From Spongospora subterranea f. sp. subterranea (Eukaryota; Endomyxa: Phytomyxea; Phytomyxea; Plasmodiophorida): a DNA stretch of 64,000 nt. Positions within the stretch are counted from its first letter, which is position 1. Every line of letters begins with the position of its first letter. The stretch covers positions 186,001-250,000 of the forward strand of contig JAUGWO010000062.1 in NCBI GenBank assembly GCA_049724395.1, written 5' to 3'. Shown one piece after another: positions 10,642-21,840 of this stretch. The notes beneath the pieces were generated by a model, which was not told where the DNA came from, did not search any database, and saw only the letters and a list, made by a program, of their open reading frames with translations. The translations under genes and the position numbers were made by a program.

Positions 10642-13600
10642 ATGGATTCTGGCCACGATGGTCATCCGCCTGAACCGGTAATATGAACTCGTTCCAATAA
10701 ATTGCCACATCCTGATTTGAACTGGTCAACAGATTACAATTACTGAATCGCTTAAGCCTAGTATTACACTACTGTCCTTGGCGCCGGAGCTTGCCTCAGC
10801 GCAACAACAGCTCCGGCGGCTGAAATACCAAATCAAAACCGAGGTTGATAAATTAGCCAATAGATTGCACGAGGCGGTAACCTCCGATTTTGAGCATGGC
10901 AAAGCACTTCTTCGGTTCCGGTTTGATGAGTTCGAAGCGGAGGTGGAAAAGCTAGTTGGAGATATGGAAGACGCTGAAGGAAGAATTGGCCATTGTAGAG
11001 CGGTGATGGAGAATTTTACGACCAATTCTCAAACGCAATATGAAGACCTAGAGAGCCATTACGCATCGATTTTGCTCTCAATTACTGAGCAACATAACTC
11101 GGCCAATGCTGAGCTACAACAATGCCTTACTGTCATCAGTAATGACCGACAGCAGATATCGGAACTCCTTGGCCAATTACAGGGAGCTCAAGAGGAGCTG
11201 GTTTCTTGCCGTATCAAAATCTCAAACCGAGATGAAATCATTTCCTCAATCCGTGGGGAGGGAGATCAATTAATTAAATATCGAATCTACCAGGTATCAG
11301 AAACAGTTTGCAGAATTCATTGGGCTCAAACAGTGCTGTTCACAGGATGAGGTCAACCAGTGGCACATTGCGCGGAACCGTATCGGTGGAACATTACGGT
11401 CCTGGGAAGATGAACAGGAAATGGCCACACGGCGGTTCCACAGCATGAGACAGGATTTACACACGATCACAGATCGTATGGTCAAACTAGAACAGTTATC
11501 GGCCCTTACTAGTCAAGAAACTGGGGTCAGAAATCGATGTTTTTTGTCTTGAATTGGCCCAGTTAACAGAAATCTTTTCAGACCACATGCTGCAAATTAC
11601 AATCGTTTCTGGCCGGTAACGCTGAGATACTTGAGCATGTCGACAATCAACAGCGCCATTGTCGTTCGTTAGATGACATATTGATTGATCCTGGGCAACT
11701 GTCCGACCGATATGGTCAAACTGCCTTTGATTTAAATGGCATTCGAGAATTGATTTCTGCACTAAAAACTGTTCAACAATATCATGCTGTAACTGAGGAG
11801 TTATTCGACGATCTAATCTTGAACAATCAAAGATTCAATGTTATGAGATACAATCAGTCATCATCATCTAGGCAACTCATCAGCGCATATCAAGACGTTA
11901 TAGACCATAATCAGTCACTTCTGGAACATAATCAACACCGGCACCATCACAAGCAGGTAATATATTCATTCATGTTCTGGAATACTTTTGAGCGAGGTAA
12001 ACGCGATTATAGTGCCTATTGATGAACGTGATGAACGCGATGACGCAAATGGTGATTAAAGAAAGAACGCTTCGGGAGGACTGCTATGCAGAGATTGTGC
12101 TAAAGCAAGATCAGTTTGATAAGGTGATTGAGGAAACGTTCAACAGAATCGTGCAGATTTCTAGCCATATCCATGAATCAGAAAGTAAGATGCGGTTATG
12201 CGAGAAACACCATGAGGTATAGCTGCGCTTCAAGTGACCATGATATGTTTCTAACATGATCAGTCAGATCATAGTACATCAGATACGGAAAGAACAAGAG
12301 AATACTATTGCCAAATGGGAAAGGAAGCTGCTCACAATAAAAAACGAGTCAAATGCTGCCATGAACATTTTGCATCAGAACATATCGGATACATCTGCGC
12401 AGCTATCCAATGCTCGACACCATGTGCAATTTCTAAAGGGGCAATCCGAATTGGACCAGGCTACAATTGCAAAGGAGCAGCTGACTATAAAAAATCTACA
12501 TGGGTCTCTGAATAGTATGGTGCTGTTGAGCGCTAATACACAACGCCAGATAATCGAGGAACATCGACGGCAACAAGAATTATATCAGCAGAAGGCGGTA
12601 GAAGACCTAACAATCATCACACAACTCCAAAAGGAGTATCACGACCTGTCGTTATCTTTCAAAGATTTGAAGGTGACGCACCGTAGGGTTTTCAATGATT
12701 TAGAGCAAGAAAAGTCCAGAACTCAACTATATTCAAGCATAGAATGCGAATTACGACGACAAATAGTCAGCATGAAAGAGGAACTGAGCCGTGTAAGGCA
12801 AGAGGCAAACGAAGTTATTAACGAGAGACAAGTACGAAATAATAATCAGGGTTGATATGAAGACACTGATTTCTGGGTACAGGATATGCACGATACAACT
12901 GTCGCTAATGTCATGGGTGATATTTTACAATTGCAGAGACAATTGGCGAGCACGACAACAACGTTGGGTTCACAAATAATCCAAGATCAGGCCGCATTTC
13001 ATACACAGTTGACGAGTTTGGAAAATGAATTATCCAAGTTGAGGAATAAATGCCGAGATTCTGAATCAGATGTGCAGAAGTTGACGGATCATATCAAGGA
13101 GAAAGACCACAGAATTCAGTCCGATAAGACAATCATACTGATGCTGCACGCGACGATAGATGAGTTGACCGCGAATAAGAACATAATGCAGACCAAAGTG
13201 GAAATTATAGTGCATGATCTAGAAATGAAGAATGAAGAGGTCGGGCATTCCAAGGCAGAGCTCGATGATCGTAGGGAAGCAATGAACTCCCTCATATCTT
13301 CTTTACGCCATGAAATTGACACCGGTGCTGTCGAGGTAGTGGATGTAAACCGAATCAATCAGAATTTCAACTTATAGTCACCCCGCACAGAACGTGAACA
13401 CAGGTGAAGAGCACGAACGCCTGTGCTCCTCATTCTGTTCAGCATCAGTTGATGATGTTGAAACGCGATGGAGCCGGGTGAGCAGTGAGCTGCAAGAGCA
13501 GCATAACAATCAAATGCGGAAAATGGCTGACGCTGTGGCAATCAAAGATCAACAATACATTCGCGAGGTTTCAAGGATACAATCGGCCTGTGATCAACAA

Positions 13601-14908
13601 TTGAGGTATATCACGAGCAAACAGAATACTGAAGCACGGAACTGATTGATGTTTAGGGACATATTTAGAAAGTCGCTCAACAATAATGTCGTCTTTAAAA
13701 GATGCTACCGTTCGCCGACAGACAGATTCGGATCGTATTAGTGCATTAAATATACGTAAGAGACAATCCTGATGCCAGCAAATGCTTTTGCGAATCCATT
13801 TTTCAGAAATCAATTCACTACAACAGAGAATATGTTGCTTGGAGGCTGAAAACCAACAACGTGATTCAGAGATAAATATGGTACGACAGCGTCTACAACA
13901 AAGTGAGAAAGAATGCCTAAGGTGGAGCGAACTGGTAAGAAGTGACATGAAAAATAAATACAACCTTGCTCACCGAATTGCAGGGAAATAAGCTGCAGCC
14001 AATGAATGTTGGTATGGACTCAACAATCAAAATGATGAAGACGGAAGCAATGCGAATATCAGCTTTATTAGAAGATAGGACGTGCGATTTACATATAATA
14101 TCCAGTGAATATCAACAGCAAGTGTCGAGATTAGAAAGACAGATCCACGATTTACAATTCCGGCAATGTGCGGCGGGTTGGATAGGGCATGGTCAGACAA
14201 TAAGTTATAATGATAGGATTGGATGTAAGCGTGGACGGGATCACCGTGTTCGACTGTTTATTGACTGCTGGATGGTCGTTCAGACGATGTGAGTTGTGAT
14301 TTTAACCTGTATAATCATATTATTGGTCTCGAGGCCAAGGCTGCATCACTGCAGGCGACTGTAAACACCTATCAAAACCAGGACAGAATATTTGAGGAGC
14401 ACAATAAGTACGATGACGCCAATTGCCATTCTTCGTTTGTAACGTCGATCTTCGCTACAGGATTTTCTCTAGAACCAACGATTTGGCGATAATGTCTGGG
14501 GAACGACATCGGATATTAAAAAGAAAGATATCAGATGTGCACATACGTTCTGAAAATATCAGGAAGCATGCAAAGCTCGTGGAGGCGGAAAATAAAAGGC
14601 TAAACCAGGAAATCGCGCAGCTAAAACAGAGTATATCATCCTCAAAGGAGGCGGTGCTAAGGCCTGGCAATACGTATTATATATCTGGCGTGGGTAAAAA
14701 CATCTCGATATCTGATACTGAACGCTGTAGGACTCTGCCTGAAAACATACCAAGTGTGCCCGCTAGGCGTAATTCGCCTGTACGACAGAAAGAATTAGCA
14801 TTCCGACCGTCACCTGGATCTCCATCATTGTCAGCCCCCGCCATGATTCATCTGGATTATTCATCTCCTGCTAAAACAAGAACTTCTGCGCCTTTCCGTA
14901 TCAAATAG
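10642..14908 (+). CDS. Large many-exon coiled-coil protein
   Basis: A long gene read through at least eight short exons. The first ones join cleanly in phase: 10642-10677 (start MDSGHDGHPPEP), 10733-11293, 11346-11525, 11582-11956, 12013-12216, 12268-12831 and 12883-13335, with introns of 51-56 bp. Exon boundaries after about 13390 are less certain because one junction does not keep frame. The product, over 1,000 aa, is almost entirely heptad-rich coiled coil with many Gln, Glu, Lys and Leu (for example QQQLRRLKYQIKTEVDKLAN). The last ~70 residues are a Pro/Ser/Arg-rich tail. No motor or membrane domain is visible. A centrosomal, ciliary, Golgi or cytoskeletal scaffold is likely, but the family cannot be named. 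Confidence 0.75.
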
Positions 14909-15082
14909 TTCAATATAACATACTGTAGTTATTCCATTGCTTTCCGTCGAATGAAATCCTATAGAAATTTATTCTACGCTGGATCGTCGGAGTCGGGTAA
15001 TCAAAGGTGATAATGAGCAATTATCGAAATATATTGAATGGACCTTGTTTTTGGTATTGCAGTATTTATTTACACATTTCAC

Positions 15083-15945
15083 GTTGGTACAACAGAGTTG
15101 TCGCAATATCGGAAAAATGGTACAACAGACGAAAATTTGGTACAACAGAGTTGCAATATCGGAAAATTCGCAATATCGGAAAATTCACGATGGTACAACA
15201 GAGTTGTCGCAATATCGGAAAATTCACGTTGGTACAACAGAGTTGTCGCAATCGGAAAATTCGATGGTACAACAGAGTTTCACGTTGGTACAACAGAGTT
15301 GTCGCAATATCGGAAAATTCACGTTGGTACAATCAGAGTTGTCGCAATATCGGAAATTTCACGTTGGTACAACAGAGTTGTCGCAATATCGGAAAATTCA
15401 CGTTGGTACAACAGAGTTGTCGCAATATCGGAAAATTCACGATGGTACAACAGAGTTGTCGCAATATCGGAAAAATGGTACAACAGAGTTGTCGCAATAT
15501 CGGAAAATTCACGATGGTACAACAGAGTTGTCGCAATATCGGAAAATTCACGTTGGTACAACAGAGTTGTCGCAATATCGGAAATTTCACGTTGGTACAA
15601 CAGAGTTGTCGCAATATCGGAAAATTCACGTTGGTACAACAGAGTTGTCGCAATATCGGAAAATTCACGATGGTACAACAGAGTTGTCGCAATATCGGAA
15701 AATTCACGTTGGTACAACAGAGTTGTCGCAATATCGGAAATTTCACGTTGGTACAACAGAGTTGTCGCAATATCGGAAAATTCACGTTGGTACAACAGAG
15801 TTGTCGCAATATCGGAAAATTCACGTTGGTACAACAGAGTTGTCGCAATATCGGAAAATTCACGTTGGTACAACAGAGTTGTCGCAATATCGGAAAATTC
15901 ACGTTGGTACAACAGAGTTGTCGCAATATCGGAAAAAAAAGTAGT
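15083..15945 (+). repeat. 39-bp minisatellite, about 23 copies, with higher-order structure
   Basis: Unit: GGTACAACAGAGTTGTCGCA followed by ATATCGGAAAATTCACGTT (39 bp, 13 codons). About 23 copies lie head to tail; the left edge is ragged, with shortened or degenerate units up to about 15300, and the rest is nearly perfect. Variant positions (TT or AT before GG; AAAATT or AAATTT; one 35-bp short unit) fall in an order that repeats every four units, about 156 bp. Because 39 is divisible by three and the unit has few stops, five of the six frames stay open, producing artefactual ORFs. It lies about 175 bp after the coiled-coil gene's stop codon. Confidence 0.97.
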
Positions 15946-16550
15946 CTGTGGTTAAAAGATAGTGTAGTGTATAGTGTAGTGTATTTGACTCTACCTATGA
16001 CACGAGTGTCAATCAAAGCAGTTTCTTTTCTGTCCTTTAAATCTTTGAAAGCATTTCTGATCCCCACGAATCGATCAACTAGGTAGTTTATAATATTGTA
16101 GATGGTCAAAACAACATTCATTGAGCTTTTAATACAAGGGCCACGGTGGTGGAAAGCTATGAAAGAATCGGCGCGACCGCCCATTCGATGTGCACCGCAG
16201 GCGAAGAGACTGCGGGTCGAATACGCGAATAATCGATCTCTCAAAATCATATTCATCCTCAACTAGCAAAGGGACAAGTCATGGCAATCTTGATTATGAC
16301 CAATGCGACAATTCTTCGGCCATAAAATGAACTACGTAATCCCCATTTTGTAATTGCTCCTTTGGTCGGGGCTGATTATACTGGACTTTTTGGAGGCTAT
16401 TCTTGAATGCATTGAACACATCCTCGTTCTGGAATTCAAGGTAGGATCTAACGTCAAGATTAGATTGACGAAAAAATATATTATAGTAATAAAGGTGCTT
16501 CTCAAACATACTGATAGTCTCATAATACGAATGATGGATGGAGTGCCAAA
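15946..16550. other. Interval between the two minisatellites with a possible minus-strand gene fragment
   Basis: Just right of the 39-bp array is a short GTGTAGTGTATA microsatellite (about 15960-15985). On the minus strand, 16294-16560 encodes a coding-like stretch (FEKHLYYYNIFFRQ, then LQNGDYVVHF) that runs up to the 51-bp repeat array on its 5' side. It may be the 3' end of a gene whose upstream part has been replaced or separated by the array. No family is recognised. Confidence 0.35.
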
Positions 16551-17075
16551 GCATCCGCTTTTTGTGTATCAATCGAGCGAGGGACACGAATGATGGATTG
16601 TCGCATCGACCACAATGAAGAGCCGCTCGTGTATCAATGACTTGAAAAAGCGAGGGACACTTATTGATCGTCACCCTCGAGGGAACGAATGATGGATGTT
16701 AGAAGCCGCTCGTGTATCAATCGAGCGAGGGACACGAATGATGTTAGAACAGCCGCTCGTGTATCAATCGAATGATGGATGTTAGAACAGCGAGGGACAC
16801 GAATGATGGATGTTAGAACAGCCGCTCGTGTATCAATCGAGCGAGACACGAATGATGGATGTTAGAACAGCCGCTCGTGTATCAATCGAGCGAGGGACAC
16901 GAATGATGGATGTTAGAACAGCCGCTCGTGTATCAATCGAGCGAGGGACACGAATGATGGATGTAGAACAGCCGCTCGTGTATCAATCGAGCGAGGGACA
17001 CGAATGATGGATGTTAGAACAGCCGCTCGTGTATCAATCGAGCGAGGGACACGAATGGTGGATGTTAGAGCATCG
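16551..17075 (+). repeat. 51-bp minisatellite, about ten copies with internal deletions
   Basis: Unit: CGAATGATGGATGTTAGAAC followed by AGCCGCTCGTGTATCAATCG and AGCGAGGGACA (51 bp, 17 codons). The right half (about 16800-17060) is near-perfect, and the left half has rearranged and truncated units. The unit contains CGAGCGAG and CGCTCG motifs that could pair. The open frames across it are a by-product of the 51-bp period. Confidence 0.93.
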
Positions 17076-17137
17076 CCTTGATTTTTCCCAGTTTCAAGAA
17101 GCTGCGGAGAGATGCTGATCTACAGTATACTGTGTCA

Positions 17138-17266
17138 CCATCTCCTCTCGAATCAGGTCGTAGTCGGTGATGCCGATCCCACCGAGCGAAGGTGGAAGAG
17201 TAGCGTGGGATCGGCATCTCGGTGGGATCGGCATCACCGACTACGACTTGATTCGAGAGGAGATGG
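17138..17266. repeat. Inverted repeat: 49-bp arms, 31-bp loop
   Basis: The left arm 17138-17186 is the reverse complement of the right arm 17218-17266 with a single mismatch (G at 17156), which would be a G-U pair in RNA. The 31-nt spacer carries an additional partial copy of the arm (GTGGGATCGGCATC, about 17205-17218). The transcript would fold into an uninterrupted 49-bp stem. The right arm continues on the plus strand into a coding-like frame (DYDLIREEMVLALSAACM) that ends at about 17367, so the left arm may be an inverted partial duplication of that sequence. Confidence 0.9.
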
Positions 17267-17745
17267 TCTTGGCGCTGTCGGCGGCGTGTATGTGCGACGT
17301 GATTAGCGAGGCCACACATCGTCTGTCAGACTCAGACAGAGTATGTACTACTGTGCTCGCCACATGATCCAACTTTCAGCTTCCAAATCTATTGGATCCA
17401 GTAGACACGCTGAAACGACGATTTAGGGTGCCCTCATAAAGTAAAAAATCCTTGTGGAACTTCCGTAGCTTCCAAACAACAAAAGTGAAATCATTGGAAC
17501 CGCCATCAATGTACCACCGCATATCAGCACCTACATGTCCGACCAATCAGAATTGTTTGTCGCATTTCTACGGTGTCCAGGACAGTAATACACGAGAGAG
17601 TGAGAGTGCTGTGCGCAGTTGTTCCCCTGGTGGTGTGTAGTGGGGGCAGTCACCGCCTGACCCGTCCTGTGTCGTGTGTCTGTCTGTCTGTGTTACTCGT
17701 ATTATTATCTCTACGGGGTGTACAGATCATCACGGGGTCATTATC
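17267..17745. other. Interval upstream of the twin-RING gene
   Basis: A short plus-strand frame continues from the hairpin to about 17367. The rest holds no gene I can support. A polypyrimidine/TG-rich stretch (TGTGTCGTGTGTCTGTCTGT, about 17667) precedes the RING gene start and may be 5' UTR or promoter. Confidence 0.35.
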
Positions 17746-19020
17746 ATGTCGGATCAATCAGACAATAATGGTCAACATCCACCTGAACCACCCGACGACC
17801 ATCGCTTCAGCGACCTAGTACGCAATCTGTTTCAGGTATCGCGTTCGCCAATTGATCCAGTACTGGACCCCACCGTGATGCCGTCCTCGAGTTCGTCTGT
17901 GGACCTCGTTTATCAAGTTTGGAGAGTCGCTGACGCTGCTGACGAGTCCGGGCCTCCTCCGGCATCTTCCGCCGCCATTGAATCGTTGTTGGAGACCACA
18001 GCGTCGGTTGATACAACCAAGGAAGATTGTGTGGTCTGTCGTGAAGGATTCATGCAAGGCCAAAAGGTCAAGGAGCTGCCTTGTCAGCACTTATTCCACA
18101 CCGATTGTATTGTGCTATGGCTTGAAATCAGGAATACCTGCCCGGTTTGCAGATATGAATTACCTACTGATAACGAACTATATGATGAGCAACGTCAAGA
18201 TATACGAAGGGCCGAAAGGGATTTAGACGCAAGGCAGTTGCAGGGGGAATACCCAGCTCACTCAGGTGACGATTTATCGTCACCTGATGAAGAGTTGTAT
18301 ATGATCGAGGGCGATGATATGCACGATATGTTCGGGATACAGAGAGATGATATGGTTTTTGGCGACATTACACCTGGAGAGGAAGAGGAAGAGGAGGAGG
18401 AGTTGGACGATGATGAAGATCTGGCAGACATGTTCAGGATAATATCTCATGGTGATGACGAATCTAGGGATAGCGATGATCTTTCGAATCCCAGTTTCCT
18501 CCCTGACCAAGTAGACAATGCTGAACCGTATGACAAAAGGGGAGAAGATGATGATCATGCAGATTATGGGTCCGTTGTTGTTCTGCGTTCACGCCTTCTC
18601 AGTGCAGAGAACCTTAACGTTCACTTACAGGAGCAGCTAGAGGCAGCTCGGGCCTCAGCACTGGCTGAATCATTGCGATCTGCCAGAGTAACCGCCGATT
18701 TCCGATTAATGCTAGGGGACTTCCGTCATGTTGACGTGCCCCTTACAATCCTCCAGCTCCGCCAACTCGAGACCAGACAATTACGGGCACTACGAAGTAC
18801 TCGATCGTTTCTGGAACAGGCCCTGCGAAGCGCCCCGCCCCAATGTCAGAAATGCAACTGTCGCGTAGTGGACGTGATTATATCACCTTGCAACTGTATA
18901 TGCTGTTGTCGACAGTGCATGTCCAATGGGATAACCGATTGTCCATCTTGTGGAGAGACCGTCGGTTCCTTCGAATCAGTCAGATTTCCATGCTGCACTT
19001 CTCCTCGAACCGACCAATAA
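17746..19020 (+). CDS. Protein with an internal RING-H2 and a C-terminal second RING (E3 ubiquitin ligase-like)
   Basis: A single-exon 424-aa frame starting at ATG 17746 (MSDQSDNNGQ). A RING-H2 finger lies at about residues 92-136: CVVC, then CQHLFHTDC, then CPVC, with the spacing of RNF126/RNF115-type ligases. An acidic middle includes a run of eight Glu, and a helical segment follows. The C-terminus has a second zinc module, CQKCNCRVVDVI then CNCICCCRQC then CPSC, resembling the MDM2/IAP-type C3HC4 RING. RING fingers recruit E2 enzymes, so ubiquitin ligase activity is inferred; the substrate is unknown. Confidence 0.8.
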   Translation: MSDQSDNNGQHPPEPPDDHRFSDLVRNLFQVSRSPIDPVLDPTVMPSSSSSVDLVYQVWRVADAADESGPPPASSAAIESLLETTASVDTTKEDCVVCREGFMQGQKVKELPCQHLFHTDCIVLWLEIRNTCPVCRYELPTDNELYDEQRQDIRRAERDLDARQLQGEYPAHSGDDLSSPDEELYMIEGDDMHDMFGIQRDDMVFGDITPGEEEEEEEELDDDEDLADMFRIISHGDDESRDSDDLSNPSFLPDQVDNAEPYDKRGEDDDHADYGSVVVLRSRLLSAENLNVHLQEQLEAARASALAESLRSARVTADFRLMLGDFRHVDVPLTILQLRQLETRQLRALRSTRSFLEQALRSAPPQCQKCNCRVVDVIISPCNCICCCRQCMSNGITDCPSCGETVGSFESVRFPCCTSPRTDQ

Positions 19021-19097
19021 TTCAAACGAACTGTTTCATCCATCCCTTTAAATTTAATGTATTTTCAAGTATTCTATGTGTAAACGTTGAAATTGCT

Positions 19098-19910
19098 TCA
19101 GAATGTTATCTTGGTTCCTCCGAACTTTACGCCCGATTCCGCCTTCCTTTTCTTGGCAGCCGCCCATGACGGGTGAACTTCTTCATCAACGACGGGTTCG
19201 GTTATTTGTGGTCGCTTTGCAGAGTTTTTCGGTTTAGAAATATGATGTGCTGATTTTCCAAATTTTTTGGCAAGTAATGCCTGTCTTGCGCGCTGTCCCG
19301 GGCGATTTTTCCTAGGTAATACGTCCACGTCGTCAACCTGGTCTTCTGAGTCGTCGCTTTCGTCTTGCGACAAAATGTCGTGACTGTGATCATCGTCGCG
19401 AGGAGTCTTGCCGGAAAGGCGGTGCATGACGGAATTCACAACCGATGACGATAGCAATGACGTGATTGTTGCAGAGAGGTCCGCTGTTTGATCGGCTGAT
19501 ATTGCCGATGCTTCATCACATTTCCCGGTCAATTTCAACATGGCCACAACTGCAGCTAGGTCTAGATCTAAAGCCTATATATATATATTGGTGTTATCTG
19601 AAATGCGGTTCTTGGACATGCGGGCACTAATATTCACCTTGATTAGCATTTTTGTTTTTTCAAATCTTTCAACAGATTTAACGTGCTTCAGCGAAACTTT
19701 CTCGCTGATGTTCTCTGGTGAATCGGATTTTACACGGGATTTTGCCGCTTTCAGATTGCGAACCGCTTTACGGGCCATGAACGATCTGGCTTTCTTGATC
19801 GTCTGGCGCAATTCCCTGAACTGTTTACGTGAGCCGGGTTCCTTCTGCATATCAGCGAGATATTCCTTCCATGATATGGGTGGTGATTGAGCCTGCTCAT
19901 CGTCTGACAT
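19098..19910 (-). CDS. BUD22 / SRFBP1-like nucleolar protein
   Basis: Two minus-strand exons (19910-19638 and 19574-19098) join in phase across a 63-bp intron that ends in a TATATATA-rich acceptor. The N-terminus is a basic helical region (FRELRQTIKKARSFMARKAV). The middle is acidic and Ser/Asp-rich. The C-terminal motif HPSWAAAKKRKA ... FGGTKITF matches the conserved end of the Bud22/SRFBP1 family (HPSWEAKKK...FQGKKIxF). Family members act in 18S rRNA maturation (yeast Bud22). The start is ATG 19910 (MSDDEQAQ). Confidence 0.7.
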
Positions 19911-20401
19911 AATTCGGGGATTTTCCAGGTCGATCACAATTGGGGCAAAATCGCTTTTGTAAAACTGCGCATCGGTGACCGCGGCCAGGTCCGTCTACAG
20001 GGGCAACGTTCCTCCAAATCATGGGTTTGAGTCTGCCGTTCGCCGATAATTACATCACCTTGGTCTGCTTCTCGGATGATGCGGGAAAATCATGAAGAGA
20101 TTGGTGGAGTATCAGGTGGACCATGACCAGGGTCAATAGGCGATCGTTTCACGAAGGGTATTGGGTTTTTTGTGATTGGCATTTTATTGGCCAATGGAAT
20201 CAATTGTCCAATATATTCCGATGGGGGTGTACGATCATTACATCTGGTCATGATTGATGTCAACACCATGTTTTGCCCTGAGACGTTAGGTAGCGCCACA
20301 TTCCTTGAGACCGTCACGGTAACAGGTAGATAGCGCCAGAGACCCCTCACAGTGTCCGATTTCTATACAGTGACCAGGACGGTACTGTACCAGGTATCGC
20401 C
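19911..20401. other. Divergent intergenic region between BUD22-like and IDH genes
   Basis: This ~490-bp spacer should carry both promoters. A minus frame at 20090-20350 (86 aa) lacks an ATG near its start and has no recognisable domain, so it is not annotated as a gene. Confidence 0.4.
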
Positions 20402-21840
20402 ATGATTAGCTGCATGAGGAATATATCCCCATCGATTGGTGCCGGTTTTGGACGGCGATTTGGGACTGGGGCTCATCAAGTGTAATATATCTCGCCGCCT
20501 TCGTTATCGGTATTCTATTATGGGGATAACATTTTCCATTTCGATCAGGGTCCTTTTACGTGGAGATGGGATCGGTCCTGAATGTATTAACGCATCTATC
20601 GATATTATCAAGGCGACTGGAGTCAGCATCAACTGGATTGAGCACCCATTTGGGCAAGATCACTATATGGCGACAGGTCATTTTGAACAACGCAATCCCT
20701 TTTTCAGGACCGGCTTATATCAACCATTGATTCAGGGAGGTTCCTGGATGAGGATTTACTGGATTCATTCGAACAGCATAAAGTGATTTTCAAAGGGCCA
20801 ATCACCATTCCACCTGGTGTTAATCCTCGTGTTAATATTGGAGGAAGGTCGTTCACCAGTGCGAATCAGGCATTGCGAAAGTTGTTCGGCCTATTCGCTA
20901 ATGTACGACCTGCTAAATCGCTTGAAGGGGTCGACAGCCGCTTCTCTGATATCGACCTGGTCGTCATTCGGGAGAATACGGAAGTACAATTGCAGAGCGA
21001 CACCGCTGACTGCTATCGGGGAATTAAACCATGATCGCGATAGGACCTATACACAGGAGAGGAGACATGGGTTGATGACAACACAGTCGAAGGCGTCAAA
21101 CGGATCACTCGAGGAGCCAGTGAGAAGATCGCCCAGATTTGCCTTCGACTACGCCACGAAACACAATCGTCGGACCGTCACGGTTGTTCACAAAGCGAAT
21201 GTGTGCCCAAAGGCAGATGGGTTATTTCTTAAATGCGCCAGGGAGATTGGGGCTGAACACCCATCGTTGGTATTGAATGATCAACTCGCTGATAGTCTCC
21301 TGTAAGGCATATCATCCCTCAAATGGCACTTCCGCCGACTCATTCTTGTTCTCCCCTGATCAGCACCAAGATGGTGCTGTCGCCACAAACACTCGACATA
21401 TTGCTCTGCCCGAACCTATTTGGAGATCTGGTATCGGATCTGGCAGCCGGACTGGTCGGGTCGTTGGGTTTGGCGCCAAGCGGGCAATACGGTGAACGAC
21501 ACGCCCTGTTCGAACCAGCTCATGGTTCAGCACCGGATATCGCCGGGAAAGGGTTCGCCAATCCGACCTCCCATATATTATCGGCGACAATGATGCTAAA
21601 CCATCTTGGCGAGGTCCAAGCGGCCAATCAGATATCGACCGCCTTACGTCATGTGTAAGGAAATCTCCCGAAAACACTAGGAACTGACTCATAACGCTCC
21701 TCAACAGGATCAAAGACAAGTCAAAACGGACAGCCGATATTGGTGGAACTGGGGATTTATACACGTTTACCCAAGCGATTATTGAGGCGGTTCGCACCCA
21801 GAATGAGAAACCGCAATCGTGTAAATCTGTAAGCAATTAA
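20402..21840 (+). CDS. Mitochondrial NAD-type isocitrate dehydrogenase, with an apparent +1 frameshift
   Basis: Oxidative decarboxylation of isocitrate in the TCA cycle. Six exons: 20402-20481, 20549-20676, 20736-20983, 21044-21301, 21364-21654 and 21708-21840; introns are 53-67 bp. Exon 1 is an Arg-rich presequence (MRNISPSIGAGFGRRF). Signatures in order are VVLLRGDGIGPE, FKGPITIPPG, LFANVRPAKSL, VVIRENTE joined to DLYTGEETWVDD, GVKRITRGASEKIAQ, VVHKANVCPKADGLF, NLFGDLVSDLAAGL, EPAHGSAPDIAGKG and ADIGGTGDLYTFT. Exon 4 carries one extra base just after ...SEKIAQ (about 21137) before FAFDYATK; without it the model is open throughout. This may be an assembly error or a real lesion. The sequence looks like the IDH3 clade, but homoisocitrate or isopropylmalate dehydrogenase relatives cannot be fully excluded. 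Confidence 0.88.

Noticed and set aside
15007-16262. ORFs of 197-359 aa in five frames with 13-residue repeats
   Set aside because: They follow from a stop-poor 39-bp unit divisible by three; there is no sign that any frame is selected.
15083-17075. CRISPR-like arrays
   Set aside because: The repeats are contiguous with no unique spacers, and the window is eukaryotic.
20090-20350. 86-aa minus-strand ORF upstream of IDH
   Set aside because: It opens with GTG, has no domain and lies in a promoter region.
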